Positions 11,104 through 25,500 of a DNA stretch of 64,000 nucleotides are shown here, in pieces. The position numbers and the translations under genes were made by a program. This DNA comes from Aspidiotus rigidus (lineage: Eukaryota; Arthropoda; Insecta; Hemiptera; Diaspididae). The DNA is taken from NCBI GenBank assembly GCA_035079385.1, contig JAVHKY010000054.1, positions 14,116,501 to 14,180,500 on the forward strand, read 5' to 3'. A model generated the notes under the pieces. The model saw only the letters and a list, made by a program, of their open reading frames with translations, had not been told where the DNA came from and searched no databases. Each line of letters opens with the position of its first letter. Position 1 is the first letter of the stretch.

Positions 11104-13516
11104 CTAAGCTGAGGTTCCATTAACCAACGGTTGTTCATTTGGTTTATCATTCACGCCAGAACGTTTAGACGCCGATTTCTGGCTCTTGGAGCGTTGACTA
11201 CGAGGTGCATCATTCACTGCGTTTTCTTTAATGTTGTTAGATACAGAGTTATCAATACCGTTGCCGGATGCGATCACTGTAAACAAAAAAACACATTCAT
11301 AAACGATTCACTCGGAAAAACAAATCATAAAAGTACTATTTTCTGCGCTATAAAATGTTCCAGAATTTCCGAAGTCCTACTGGTCTACCGTCATCCGAAT
11401 GAATTAGGGCAATACTTGGGAATACATCACAATTTAATAGAACGATAAACTCCGCTCCCATACATCACTAAAACGACCGTCTGAATCAACACTTACGAGC
11501 TACGAACTCTATAGGGGTGACAGGTCTTCACGGTAGGTCGAGGAACAAGACTGACCGTCCTCCATCAAGAATTTTTGGCCTCAGAAGTCGAGAGTGAAGA
11601 TATTTATAAGTATTTCAAATAATAAAAAATACAAGGTGTTCAAACTCAATGAATTGTTCACTATCGAAAAGGCAACGCTATTTGCCATTCACTTCCAACG
11701 ATGAAGCTTTGAGCTTCAGGATTTCCTAACTACTGAACTCAATGTAGTCCGCGTACTCGTGACTTATCAGGAGAGAAACACCACGTGCGAGCATCCGCTG
11801 CCACGAGGAAGAGCAAGATTCAATCAACAACGTTTCTCTGGATGCTCAGCAGCTCAGAAACACAATTGTAAATGAAAATAAAAAAGTTGTTCTTTCAGCG
11901 CAAGTTCGAACAATGACAACGGTCAGCTTTAATAACTGAAAAATTACGACCATGGTTAATTGAGAAGAGAGAGGAAGGAAGTTGCATACCTTGAAATACA
12001 TGGGGAAAAAGTGAAAATTGGAATATTACCAGTTGGAGTAACAGGCGACTGCCATTTTCATTTCGATCTACCTATAGTCCATGGGCCATATAAAAATGCG
12101 GAGCGATACTTTGAGATATGTTAGTAGGGGTGATACTTGATATAAAAAACGATGATAGACATCTGAGAAGAGCAGCTTTCCAAAATGGCGGATCGTTCTT
12201 GCGAATAACTCATATTGTGTGGGTCAAATTTTTTACTTTTCTTTTTCAATAAAAGAAAATAAGGCCCCGAATAACAAATCCAACTTCCCGCGTCTCACGT
12301 CCTAATAAATTTTCTGTGGCACGTTCTAGCTCCCTAAAATCAATGTTTGGAAATATCTTGAAAAATTGGGCATCAATCATGAAAAGTTTCAGATAAAACA
12401 TGTTCCTTGTGAAATTTGTTATAGAAAATATCATTCAAACTTCGCTATGCGTTCAATTATCAGCTTAAAAAGTTCGTCAAAAGTTGAGAACTTTGGGAAA
12501 AAGTCAATTTTTCAGCAATAAATATCTAGAAAATCAAACACAAATGAAATAAAATTTAAAACAAAAACTTTTTTATAGAAAAATTCCAACTGCAAAATAG
12601 ATTGCCTAAACTTCCTTCCGAAGTTTGTCGAAAGTTCTGAACTTTTGGAAGGAAATCGATTGTTGTCAAATATTACAAAAAAATAAGCTAGGCCTATTCT
12701 AATAAGAAGGAGTTCCAAACATCCAAAAAATTAAATAGAACTGCCTATGCCTACTCTATAGATGGTCAAATAACTTCTCACCGTATTCGTAACATTGCCT
12801 CTATATTCACTGCAGAATTAATGGCTATATTCTCCTGCCTCTCTCACCTTACACAACTTCCACCTAACAACAAATTTCTTCTACTCACTGACTCTCTTTC
12901 TTCACTCCATGCACTGCTAGATACTTATAACAATCATTCTCTCATTCAACGAATCCACCTCACATTACACACTCTAAACTCTATCAACTCCGACATTACT
13001 TTCATATGGATTCCTAGTCACATAAACCTAACTGATCATGATTTAGTAGACCTAGCTGCTAAACAAGCATCATACTTTCCCAGAGTTACAGACAACTCAC
13101 AAATTCCCGTTTCAGACTATAAAAATTATTACCGTTCCCTCATCCTACAAAAATGGACAAATCTTTGGCAAAATCAAACCTCTAACAAACTCCTAAAAAT
13201 CAAACGCAACCCCATACCCTGGTCCACATCTATTAGAAAACTTAGAAGAGAAGAAGTAGTCCTTACTCGGCTAAGAATCGGTCATACCAGAACCACCCAT
13301 TCCTACCTCATCAATCCTGATCTCCTGGCCCCTCCTTCTTGTTTTTACTGTCCAGAAGAAATTCTTACAGTCGAACACTTCTTTTCTTGTCCCATTCTCT
13401 CTCCTCTCCGCTCTTCCTTTAATGTTCCTTCCTGCCTCTCCCAAGCACTAAAAAACAAATCAGAAACAATAACTCCCTCCCTCGATTATTTACGTCAAAC
13501 TCAATTTTATTCCATC

Positions 13517-13551
<35 letters not shown>

Positions 13552-16500
13552 AAGACTCTATTACCGTTCTCACAACATCCACAGTTCCACTCTTGTAATG
13601 TTTAAATTATAACTTTGTACATTCCTTTATTTCAACCGCCGAGCCAATGGCCCTTGAGCAGCTCAGAGCTCGTTAAAAAATAAAAAAAAAAAAAAAAAAA
13701 AAAAAAGTATTTTTCATGAATTTTACTTCATCACGGACCATCTGAACTTCATTGTCAGTCTAGTTATAATTTTGAAAAGCTTCTAAAAGTTGTGAGCATC
13801 CGAAAAAATCGATTCATAGTAAATATTTTGGAGAACTGAGTTAAAAAAAAAAAATGTTACTTTTGCAATTGTCTGTAAAGTGGACTACTTAAACTTCCTT
13901 TTAAAAATTGTCGGAAGTTCTGAGCGTTTGGAAGGAAAGTCATTGTTTTACAATATCCTCCAAACTAGAGCTTTAATGAGGAAAAGTTTTAACCCAAAAG
14001 TGAATCTCACAAAATTCACTACAACTTTATTGTAAAGCTAATATGGTCATCATAAAAAGTCCAAATCTGTAGGAATCACATTGAATACTTTTATTTAGGT
14101 ATTTATTTAAAGTACTCTTATTGTTAAGTGATGCCAATAACAGTTCAGTGGCCTAGTTGCAGTCAGAGGAATAAAATCTTGATGAGGAATTGTACCTAAT
14201 TTGCCGTTTGCCGACATGCGCGTTGATGTTGACAGACTTTGAACAAAATTAAAATAATATTCAAGCTGTTCATCCGCACATGGCGGCGCTGCAATCTCTT
14301 AAAACCACACAAAATAGATTTTTGAATATCTGCTAATTATTTTGAATTATTTATTCTAGAACACAATGTAAAATATAAAATATTTAAAAAAAGAATAAGG
14401 TGTTGCTCATGAAGTTGATTGAATTGAGTTTATCATAACTGAACTAAAAAGAAAAACACAAGAGTTTGAATTGAAAAAACTCTGTTTACTAAATAAAATA
14501 TTAAATAATTTTATAATTAAACATTCATATGTAAAATCTTATAGCAACATCCCCGGATCCTACAAACCCTTATAACCTTACGCTTCCTCATGAGTGATAC
14601 AATCACTTAGTTATTCAGTTTTCCATTATATTGGGAACAAACAGCCTCTACGATTGCCTTCTATATAAGTGAATACTATATTGCTGCTGTAAGATTTTAC
14701 ATATGAATGTTTGATTACAAAATGATTTAATATTTTGTTTGGTAACTATAGAGTTTTTTGATTCAAACTCTTGTTTTTTCTTTTTAGTTCACTTACGATA
14801 AAGTCAATTCAATCAACTTCATCAGCAACACCCAAGAGTTTTTTTTTTTTTTTTTTTTAATATTTAATTTGAATTATTTTTAGTTAAACATTTATGTATG
14901 ATGCAAACGATGTGTCCCAAAACATTTTTTTGTTAATAAATTATAATAATTGGACTGATAAAAAGAAGGAAACGCTCAATTGGTCCAAAAAGTAACAAAT
15001 TGCCTTATCAAAAAAAAAAAAAAAAAAAAGGCTCTAAGTGGTATAGGAAGCGAGATACGAGGGTACCAGATAGAAAAAAGAAAGGAAGAAAGATCCGCGG
15101 TCAATCACATACCAAGTGATGTCAACACCGGAAAAACTTGTGATTTTCAAGTATGGATGAAAAAGTGACTATTTTCTTTAAAAAGGGCCTAAAAATGACT
15201 GAAGCCTAAAAAAGGGACCAAGTCATTCAAAAGTGACAAACTGGACACCCTAAAATAATCGATTTCCTTCCAAAAACTCAGAACTTTCGACAAAGTTTGG
15301 ATGATAGTTTAGTCAATCTATTTTGCAGGTACAATTTTTCAATAATAGTTTTTGTTTGAAATTTTATTTCATTCGTGTTTGATTTTTTAGATATTTATTG
15401 CTGAAAAATTGACTTTTCCCCAAAGTTCCCAACTTTCGACGAACTTTTTAAGTTGATGATTGGACGCATATCAAAGTTTGTATGGTATTTTTTATAACAA
15501 ATTTCACGGGAATATTTTTTATCTGTAACTTTTCATGATTGATGCCCAATTTTTCAAGATATGTGCAAAACATTGATTTTTGGGAGCTAGGAAGTTGGAT
15601 GTATTATTCGGGGCCTTATTTTCTTTTATTTAAAAAAAGAAAAGTAGAAAATTTGACCCACACAATATGAGTTATTCACCTTTTACCAGAAGACCGATCC
15701 GCCCTTTTGAATTTGGCCGCCATTTTGGAAAGCCGCTCTTCTCAGATGTCTATCATCGTTTTTTATGTCAAGTATCACCCCTACTAACATTCCCAAAGTG
15801 ACGCTTTGTCCCCCCACGTGGTACCAAAAACCACTATTTTCTATTATGGCCCATGGACTACTAGTTACTAACACATAAGACACTCAGAAAATGGTGTATT
15901 GCGTGAGGCGCATTTTGCCAAAGATGACCAATTCAATAATGCATCAACAAATACCCCGAAACTGCGTATTTTTGTAGATGAAGGTTAGAAATATGCGGCT
16001 AAATGGTTTACACGAACCAGTTTCATTCATTAACTGATATTGGACGATTCAAAGATGCCTATTTTAGACGTGACTTCGAACGTCTCCTGACGAGTTCTCG
16101 GAACATTTTGTGAGTTGTTAAGTAATTAGCCGCATATTCCCCAACTTCAAAAATAATTTACCCGAAGTTTTGAAAAAACTCACGGGTTCTTTAACAGAGT
16201 TAAACGAGGGGTGGCTGAGAACCTATTTTACGGGGCACGCGGGATCTGAAAAATATAGTTGGGCTGACTTCAGACGTCATCAAATTGTGACGCCACAGGC
16301 CCGGACTTTGGAGCTATATATAATAGAAGGGGAACTTGGGAAAAACTGATCTATGACGTCATAAGAAGCTATATATGACATGGGAGTTAGGAGGAAGACT
16401 TATACTAGGCCTAGTACAATGAAGGTTGGAGATCGTTCGCCCACTCCCCTTCTTCGTAAGGCCTAGTTAGTAGAAGCAGCTAGTATACTGTATACTGCCT

Positions 16501-19500
16501 ATATTGGCTAGTTAGTAGAGGCCTAGTAACATAGTATAATGAAGCCTAAACCTACAAAAGCAGCCTGGTTTAAGCCTAGTACGCTGTATATAAGGAAACC
16601 TGGTATACAACATATGGGACCCTGTTAGTCTATCTCAGAACGTGTCAGGTGGGGTACTATTTAGAACATGTGCCAGTATACTATATCTTAGGCCTAGCAT
16701 AATGAAGGTCATGGGTCGAAATTTTTCCAAGTTCCTAAACTAGGTCAAGGTCATTGATGACGCGTCGCGTTACCCACATTTCGGATTGACCCTCAGTCCA
16801 AAGGCATATACACGTCAAAACTCACAGGATCTTCAAGGGAGTTGAACAAGCGGTGGGGGGAACCTATTTGATGGGACACGTCGGACCTATAAAATGTAAA
16901 TCGTAACGTCACAAGATGGATCCTATGATGTCACCAAACTGTGATGTCCCAGACCCTGCCCCCAAGTTTGTTTTCCAAAAGCTCCTTCTATCATATAATT
17001 ATGACTAGAATTCAAAACGTTCCCTGTTAAAATATAGAGGACTTGCCTTCCCACCATGTGACGAAAGAAACTAAATAAATAAACAAGAAATAAATCGACC
17101 AATTAATTATTAAAAAATAAATGAAAGCAACATTTTTCCAAGTCCATTTTAACCGAACGCCGCGCTGGACGGCAAATTTTTCAAAAAAACTTCTTATAGA
17201 ACAGGTTTCCTGTTGAAAAGAATGATCTATGACGTTATCAGATTGTGAAATTACAGGCCCCGCCCTCAAGCTATATATGAAAGGAGGGGGACTTCGAAAA
17301 ATTGGCTTCCTTGAGGATGTTACATGAGGAACGCAGGGAATGTGTTCAATGAGTCGACTTTGTTTTAGTAATGAGGTTTATACGCCTATTGGGGAAACCA
17401 CTATTAAAAGAAAACGACGGCTTCCTTAACGAATTTGAATGCCTTGTTCTATGAGTCAAATTGGTTTTGGTATTGAGAATTCAAGCAAGCCTAGACCTTG
17501 TATAAAGCTAGTATGAAGGAGGCCTAGACCTACTATAAACCTAAGATGAAATAGAACGCCTTCCGTGACCTTGAGCCATTTTAGGGACTCCGAAATATAC
17601 AGGGCGAGAGTCGAAATTTTTTCAAGTCCCTTTCCTATCATAAATTGTGAGGTGGAATCGAGAAATAGGCCGGTTAACAACCAAAACAAAAAATTGCGTA
17701 ACAGAGAGTTGAAAATTCTGACAGGCATTCCACAGCATACAGACGCGTCAAGCGTTTTTGTTTATACTTTGAAGAGGATTTGTTACGTACCCTATAATCA
17801 GTACCATTTTGGAAAGAACGTGAAATTGTGCATACAAATTTGTCAGGAACAGAAAAATGAACTTTTGGTCCTTCACCCTATTTCCTTATTCCACCTCAGG
17901 TTGAAATTTTTCCAAGCCCCCTTCCTATCATAGCTCGAGAGTCAAAATTCCCTCTCCTACCTGTTTTATGAGTCAAGTTGGTTTTGCCACTGAGAATTCA
18001 AGGAAGCTTAGACCTAATATAAAGCAGGCTTGGACCTACTATAAGCCTAATATAATATAGTTTGAGAGTCCAAATTTTTCTCGACTCTCGAGCAATATTA
18101 TGATAGAAGGGGGACTTGAAAAAATTTCATCCTTCAAGCTATATACAATAGGAGTCAAAATTTTTCCAAGTTTTCGCCGGACGGCGCACGGTAAATTTCT
18201 CTCTCAAAAAAAAAAAAAAAACATAGAACAGGTTCCCTGTTAAAACACAATATCAATTTGACCTCTAGAGTAGTGTGGAACTGAATAGAGAAAACACCTA
18301 TTTTGCAAATCGTATTATGACAAGAATTCAAAATTTTTCGAGTCCCTTTGCACGTTCCCTGTTAAACTTTTGATATCCGAGATATATACTCGTATGATAG
18401 TGGACTTGCCTTCCTATCATATAATAGAGACCGGATTTTTTGGCATGAATAATGAAAAATTTGGCGCTGAAAATCGAAAATTTGGCATTTTTTGGCACAA
18501 AAAAAAAAAAAATACAAAAGGAATGATTGAAAGGTATGAAGAACCAACTCAAACAGTATTTTTAGGTTGTATCATGATAATTAAAGTTTTTCAAGATTCT
18601 CTTGAGTAAAATTGTAAGGAGCGATGACTTTATGACTCAGCTAATGGTAGTATGAGAATAAAGCATAATTTCTCTCTTTTCTCGTTAATGTTACCATACG
18701 TATAATTGAAGTTTAACCTCTTTTTTCTCTCTATTTTTCTTCGGTATTTCTTTACTTCAGCAATTTCACCACTTTTTGGCATTAATTCCCTTTTTGGCAT
18801 TTTTTGGCACAATAAAAATTTTTTCCCAGGCTCCCTAACCGCTGAAACGTATTTTCATTTGGTTTTCATGCTCCCCGCCCTCCAGGAAATGATTTGACAA
18901 ATGCCATCGAATCCGGTCTCTACATATAAAGAAAGATAGAAAATAAATAAACAAAAGAAAAATTTTCCCAGGTCGATTTTGGCCGGGTGTACCAACAGCA
19001 AATTCTTCAAAAAAAAAAAAATAAATAAATAAAAGATAGAACAGATTCCCTGTGAACTAACTGATCTATGACGTCATTGTTACATTATAAGAAGAACTTG
19101 GAAAAATTCGACTGAAAATGTTTGAACTCCAAGCTTGTCGGGCAGCGGACATTTTTGGTTCCCTGTTAAAAAACTGGTCCTTGACGTCATCAGATTGTGG
19201 CATCAGAAGGTTGACCTATGACGTCATCAAACTATGACGTCATAGGCCTCGCCCGCTAAACTTTATATGATAGGAGGAGGACTTGGGAAATTTTCGAGTT
19301 CCGAGCTTTGCCGGCCGGCCGGACGGAAAGCGTTTTCCGACTCCCCCGATAAAGTAACTTCCCTGTTAAAATTTCGACCTCCGAGCTACATTATGATAGG
19401 AGGTTGACCTCTAAACGACCTGGCGAAAATTTTTTCCGAAAATCCCCCCGATAAAACAGGTTCCTCGTTAAAATTCTAAGCATTATTCACATGTATTTTG

Positions 19501-22500
19501 TGTGCGTGAGTGACTAGGTAGAGCATACTCTTAAAAGTTGTGTTTCCACGGAAAAATATTCTGTGTTAAAGTATTTTAAATTATACCACAAGGTATCGAA
19601 CAATATCGAATTTTGGAAATAAATAACTTTCAATAATGACCTCTCGAACCCGCTTTCAATTCTATTGGTGGTTCATCCCTAGAAATGTCCGCGTCTGTTC
19701 ATCTGCCTGCCCAGAATCTAACTCGAGGTAAAGATTTGAGAATATTTGGCCTAAATACCTACAGCAAAACCGCATACCGGGAGATATAATGGGACTCTTA
19801 TGTCATAGAATTAAGTCTGCTTGCATTATTTTTCTGTACTTTGATGACAAACAAGTAACAAACCAAGATATTTAAAAGTGAAAACTGTATACAGTATAAA
19901 ACGTCTACGCTGGAAGATGACCGAAAACCTACGGCACGTGGCAGCGTCATCTTGGAACCGAGCATTCCACAGGATCGCTAACAACGCGCGATGGTACTTT
20001 TGTCAAACTTAAAAGAGGTATCCAAAGTATGGCAGAATATGGGACAAAAATGAGAAATTTGGAATAACTCTTGAATGAACCGGAATCGAAGGCTTCGTCA
20101 ATTCATCTAAATTGTAGAGTATTCGAATTTAATCGCTAAAATTCGGGCGCTTAATTGGCTAAATTCGAGACTTCAGACGACGTTGGTAAAACTAGCCCTT
20201 AGTTTGGTGTAATGCAGGCTACAGCAAGAAAGCTAAGTCTAGTGAAGGCTAAGGATGTAGACCTCAAAGTGACGAAGGTCGAAATTTTCGCAAGCCCTAA
20301 AGTAGATCAAGGTCATTGATGACGTGAAGGTTGGACGCGGACACTTTTTGAGGATCCCTCGCATAAGAATGAGAAAAAAAAATTATAATAATAACGATAA
20401 GTGTCCCTCAAAACTGCAATATTTTCTTACAAAATCATGATCAGTAATTATTAGTTGCAACATTAATGTATGAAGGAATGAAGAAGGAACAAGACAGATA
20501 ACGAATAAAAATAATCAATATTTGAAAACACTTTGTAAAACAAACGATTTTTAACACGCTATTGACTTTTCAAAATTGATAAATATAACTTACGGGAAAC
20601 AAGAGAAGTTCAAGTTAGACAAATTAGTTTTACGCAGAATAATGTCAGGCCAAAATGAATGAATAGAAATAAAATAAGTCTCTCGTTCTCTTTTCATATC
20701 AACAAGACAGCATATGAATGAACTATGAATCAGATTGAGGAATACTTTTGTGACGAAAAAATTTCCCTAAACGTGCGAAAAATAGTGCTGGCCCACGACG
20801 CGAAAAAAACATCCCTAAATGATAACTAGCAATTAGTAGCACGAAAATCTCACTCATATAGATTAGAAAACAACGTTAAATATTACATAAGTGTTGAAAA
20901 TAAGCCATTCGCGGATTAGAATAAGTTGAATACGTCCACAAGTCTGTCATGAAAAATACAAAACATGCCCCAAACTCAATATTTCAACGGGGAAGATCGG
21001 AGTGTACTTTCATCATCGTCAAAAACATTCGTACGTATTTCCTTCCCGACAAATTAATCAGATACGTTTCTACAGATCGGTTACATTATTAGTTGAAGAC
21101 GCTAAATCCGATCAATTCAACGTAAATCGATTAAAATCGAAAAAATCATGAATTTAAAAATTAGAACATTTTCAAATCACACATTAAAATCACAATACTC
21201 TGTTTTTGTTAGGGCGCGCCCAAAGCAGCAATCAGAGAACAACTACAAATCTGATAAAATACCCGGTATACCGTACACACACACAAACACAGAGATAATT
21301 ATACTACTACGCAAAATGTACACGTCTAAATATTTCAAGATACTGTATAAGTTCAAACTAATGTCAGCAAGCTAAAGAAAAAGCGCGAAAATCTACAATT
21401 GTTAGCTCTATAACTACTATCGATGCACTTACCTTCGTGCTTTTCACTATCATTTACATCATTATTATTACTTTCATTTGGGGTCGAATTCTGTGACTGA
21501 GCCGTTTTCTTACTACGATTTTTCTTACGCCGACCACCCCTTGGACCTTCCATACTGGAGATCGATTCTACGTGCATAGCAAGGACAAAGACAAAATGAT
21601 AATAAAAAAAATTTAATCTTTGTCCGGGCTCCTCGGTTCTTCGACGTATGAACATTTTGTTCACATATGCTTAACGGTATTTAGCTACGGGCCCCGAACC
21701 ATATCCACAGATTTGAGATAATTACTAATCGAAATGGTACCGAAACTACTCATTTGCGTGAGGCTATTCGACGAATAAAGCAACATGCATACACAAGCAA
21801 GATATAAAACTAGTTCTTTTCTAGAAGCTGATACAGTACAAGTGCAAATATGTTCATCTTTTCAGTCAACATTCCTAAAAATATCGTACATAAATCAGAA
21901 AGCAAAATACCGATAAGCATTTCTATACGCCAAAGCATCGAGGTATAATTCAGAAATAAATTCTATTGAGAAGGAGAAAAAGAAAGCAACACTATAATAA
22001 TATTTGTCACATGTGAACTACACAGTGATACTTCGTAACTACTTCAGACAGCTATAATATATTACACATTATCCGGACTTATTATGCTGTTGACAGAAGG
22101 GGAAATATATGCAACCGTATTCCACAATTCTACGGCGCGAATAGTCAAGTCAGAGTGCAACATGCAATGGAAGTCTTATCAATTCCACTAATTACTCACC
22201 TCTGTCTACACTTTCGTGAGAATCCATGACGTTGTCGTCATCGTCATTTATGCGACGACGATCATCAATACGGCGTTCCCTTCGCGCACCTCCTTGAGAC
22301 GGCGGTACACCTCTGGACGATCGGTTATTCCTGACATTCGAATAAATAGGTTCAGATTGTCGGGACATCGAGTTAGAATTCGTTCCTTGATAGCTTTGTT
22401 GGCGCGGTGGCAATCTGTCATCAGCATTTTCGGGTGTTTGATGCCTCGACCCTACACGTAAATTGTAATAATATTAAAATATACGCAGAAGTTGTTATCT

Positions 22501-25500
22501 TCGAGCCTAAGTACATAATGGGCTATAATATAATACCTACCAGGATTAAATCGAGAAGAATCGTTTCTATTTCCTCTACCTCCCCGTCCACCGCGACCTC
22601 TAAGATTTCCACGACCTCGACTTCCAACTTGAGAACTTTCCATATCTGAGTTATAACCCCTGTAAGATCGAATGCGAGTTAAAAAATCCATTGTTCTTCC
22701 ACAGAGTGTTCGAATATTCGTTCATTATTATTTTTTTCTTCATTCTACCTGTCACTTCTTCTTTGGGTCGGAAAGCTTTGCACAGAACCCATACTATTTC
22801 CATGCATACTTTTCAACTGCTGATCGATTTCGATTTTATCTTGTCTCAGTTTTTCTACTTCCTGCAAACAATTTTCAACCAGAGACTTGAGTATCGATCA
22901 GGTCAATTAAGTCGCGAATGCAACAGAATCATAGGTTCTCACTTTCAAATGAGCTAAATGATATTCGAGCAACACTTTAGCATTAGATATACTTTCTACA
23001 GTGCCTACAAACATAAAAGGAATTTGACCCTCTTCACGGGGTAATGTCGGCTGCGGATCATTATCGCCTTCGATTTTAACGCGTACCTAAGACACGAAAA
23101 AAAAAAAAAAAATTATTACACCGAACATGAACAACTTCAACCGATCAGATTTACCTAAAAGTGTACGATACTTACTACACCACTTTTATCGACAATTTCT
23201 TGAATGATTCTACCGTTTTTTCCAATTACTTTCCCAACAAGATCTCGAGGAACTTGGAAAGATTCTTCACTATACTCCAGAATACTTCTCGCTTTCTTCA
23301 CTGCTTCCTCAGTCTACGGACAATAAAGATACAGTCAGTATGTGGTTACAGTAACTATGGAGGACAAAATAATGCAGAATCTGGCTCGGAATTCGAACTA
23401 AATATTGTCTTCAATCTTGACAAGTTTCTCTACTAAATAAGTATCATAAACCTCATCTAAAACCCAATCTATTTTCAAGTTGTATCGCTCAATGAGCAAC
23501 GGTACAACTCGTCGAAAATTCAATCGTTTGTCAACACATTATGAAACTGCGATAAGGACACGTCCAGAGATTGTGATGAATATCATTTGAATGCAAAAAA
23601 TATGGGTTTCAGATAGATCCTGACAATTAATGTAACCTCAAAGTGAAGCACAAAGATATTTAGCAAGAAAAAGAACCCTCGTCCGGTTCAAACTTTCGTC
23701 ATTGACACTATAGTGTCTTTGCCGAACTCAAGTTCGAAATTCAAAATAATTTAGTACTTCTGAAATTTTATCTAATTACCTCGCCGAAAATTTTAAAAGT
23801 ACACGAATTCTCTTCTAAATCTATGGTCGTTATTCCATCCACTTTTCTTGCTAATTGAATATTCGAACCGTGCGCACCAATCGCTAATCCCATTAAATCT
23901 TCGCGCACATGAAATTCGTCGGAGAAACTGAAACGAATCCCAACGAAATTAGAACAGGAATACAAAATTTACATTTCGCAATAGAAATCGGGAGTCTCAC
24001 CCGCCTGAGGTCTGTAATTTGGTAGATTCTAATTGTCTGACAGCTTCTTCGGTACGTTTAAGCAATAGGACCTTCTGACTGAGATTGCGAAAGTGCATAT
24101 CCTGCACCATCGAAGCTCGTTTTTGCGACTGATCGCTTCTAGAGATTACGGTAAGCACGCCGCGGTCCGGTATATATCTGCAGATGCACGCGTTTATGGC
24201 TTTTTGAAATTCTTTATGGGCACCGTCGAGTTTCGCGTGTTCTCGTAATTCTTCAGGGACTTCAATTTCAAATTTGAAGAACGTGTTGCTATCTATTGGA
24301 GGGTTACTGTTGACGTGCCGTAAGCGTTCGGGTGGTACTATTTCTGTAAAAGTACTTTCATACCCTATGTATTCGACTACGTGAAATTCTCCTTTGATCA
24401 TCTGAAAAATATCAAGGAGTAATCGTTAGAACAAAATGCGAATGTTCCCGCCTCTAACCTATTGGAAAATCGGAGTTCATCATTTCAAAGGTTTGATGAC
24501 AGTTCTAATCAATCAAAAGTAACAGTCGAACGTGCGTTCAATCGTCCTGAAAATGTCGTTAGAACATCGACTCTTATCTCAAAGCACTTTACAGCATATC
24601 GTTTGATAGCTGAGCAGAACAATCTTCTATGGAATTTTGATATCAAACACTTACTTTAATAAGAGCCTTCCACCAACCACAAGTATCATGTTCGGAGGAT
24701 TTAGACAGAACTTCGACCTCTTGATGTTCGGAAAATTCTCGATTATTATTTCTTGGTGGTAATTTCACTGAATTAAAATTAAATTTGGATTCCGGTTGCC
24801 ACCTGAAAATAAAAGTCACGATGATGATTCTATTCAATTATTTTTCCTCTCTCTATAGGAAAGAGATGGTAAATTATGAACCAGAGAATTTTACAGGGAG
24901 AAGATAAGTTTTTCCCTTCGAATAAATTAACTAAAAATATTCCAACGCGAATATCTAGGTATTCGTTATCTTTCTGGTTCGTTGAACGGACACCTTGACG
25001 AGAGAGAGAGAGAGAAAGAACGACAAAAATAAGCCTTTATAATATCTCAAGACAAAGTCCACTGGGATTCGTACATTTTCTACATTAAAATGACACGATA
25101 TACGTGTTATCTACATTTAATCAATAAACAAGTTCATGGTACAATTGTTCGTGATGGTCGATTACATGATGATGAGAGAAAAATTTTCGTTCCTGGTAGC
25201 CAATGTGGAAAGAAGATACTTACGAGATACGAGACATACATTTTGATAACGATAACTTGAATACTTACTCATTTTCAAAAACAACTTGAACTTCGTTCTC
25301 GAAAACGTCGGTGACAAAAGCCTATAACAGATGAAGCGTAATAATCAATGATAAGTCCATTCTTTTGTTTGATTTTCGTACGTTCTACAAAGATCGTTAA
25401 AGATATTATTATGAATAATTGAAATAAGTAATAATTTGAAATACATGAACAATCGATGTACTATTTCCGCAACGCTCAAACAATTAAAGATTCAGGAGAG

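Larger units (their letters stand above)
12075..15860. mobile_element. Long inverted-repeat element, arms about 600 bp
   Basis: The left arm (about 12075-12665) starts TAGTCCATGGGCCATA; the right arm (about 15255-15860) ends with its reverse complement. Matching blocks run along both arms: 'gatgatagacatctgagaag', 'catattgtgtgggtcaaatt', 'aaataaggccccgaata', 'gcatcaatcatgaaaagtt', 'ttgtcgaaagttctga'. The arms are diverged, with visible mismatches and small indels. A partial third copy of the inner arm sequence lies around 13850-14020. No transposase was recognised inside. It may be a foldback or non-autonomous DNA transposon invaded by other elements. Confidence 0.7.
11277..21432 (-). other. 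Last FMR1 intron (about 10.2 kb), packed with nested mobile elements
   Basis: The donor GAAG|GTAAG at 21433/21432 and the acceptor ACAG at 11280-11277 join in phase. The intron holds a long inverted-repeat element, a non-LTR retrotransposon remnant, a 434-bp inverted repeat, a TA-flanked 494-bp element and several copies of the dispersed repeat family. The parts at 11290-12070 and 19470-21430 hold nothing I recognise except another family fragment near 20200-20350. Confidence 0.7.

Noticed and set aside
12821..13522. 233-aa ORF as a host RNase H gene
   Set aside because: RNase H is followed by the retrotransposon tail and poly(A), and it lacks the first catalytic Asp; it is a truncated LINE.
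17565..17933. 122-aa plus-strand ORF in the FMR1 intron
   Set aside because: It is made of repeat-family modules with no domain features.
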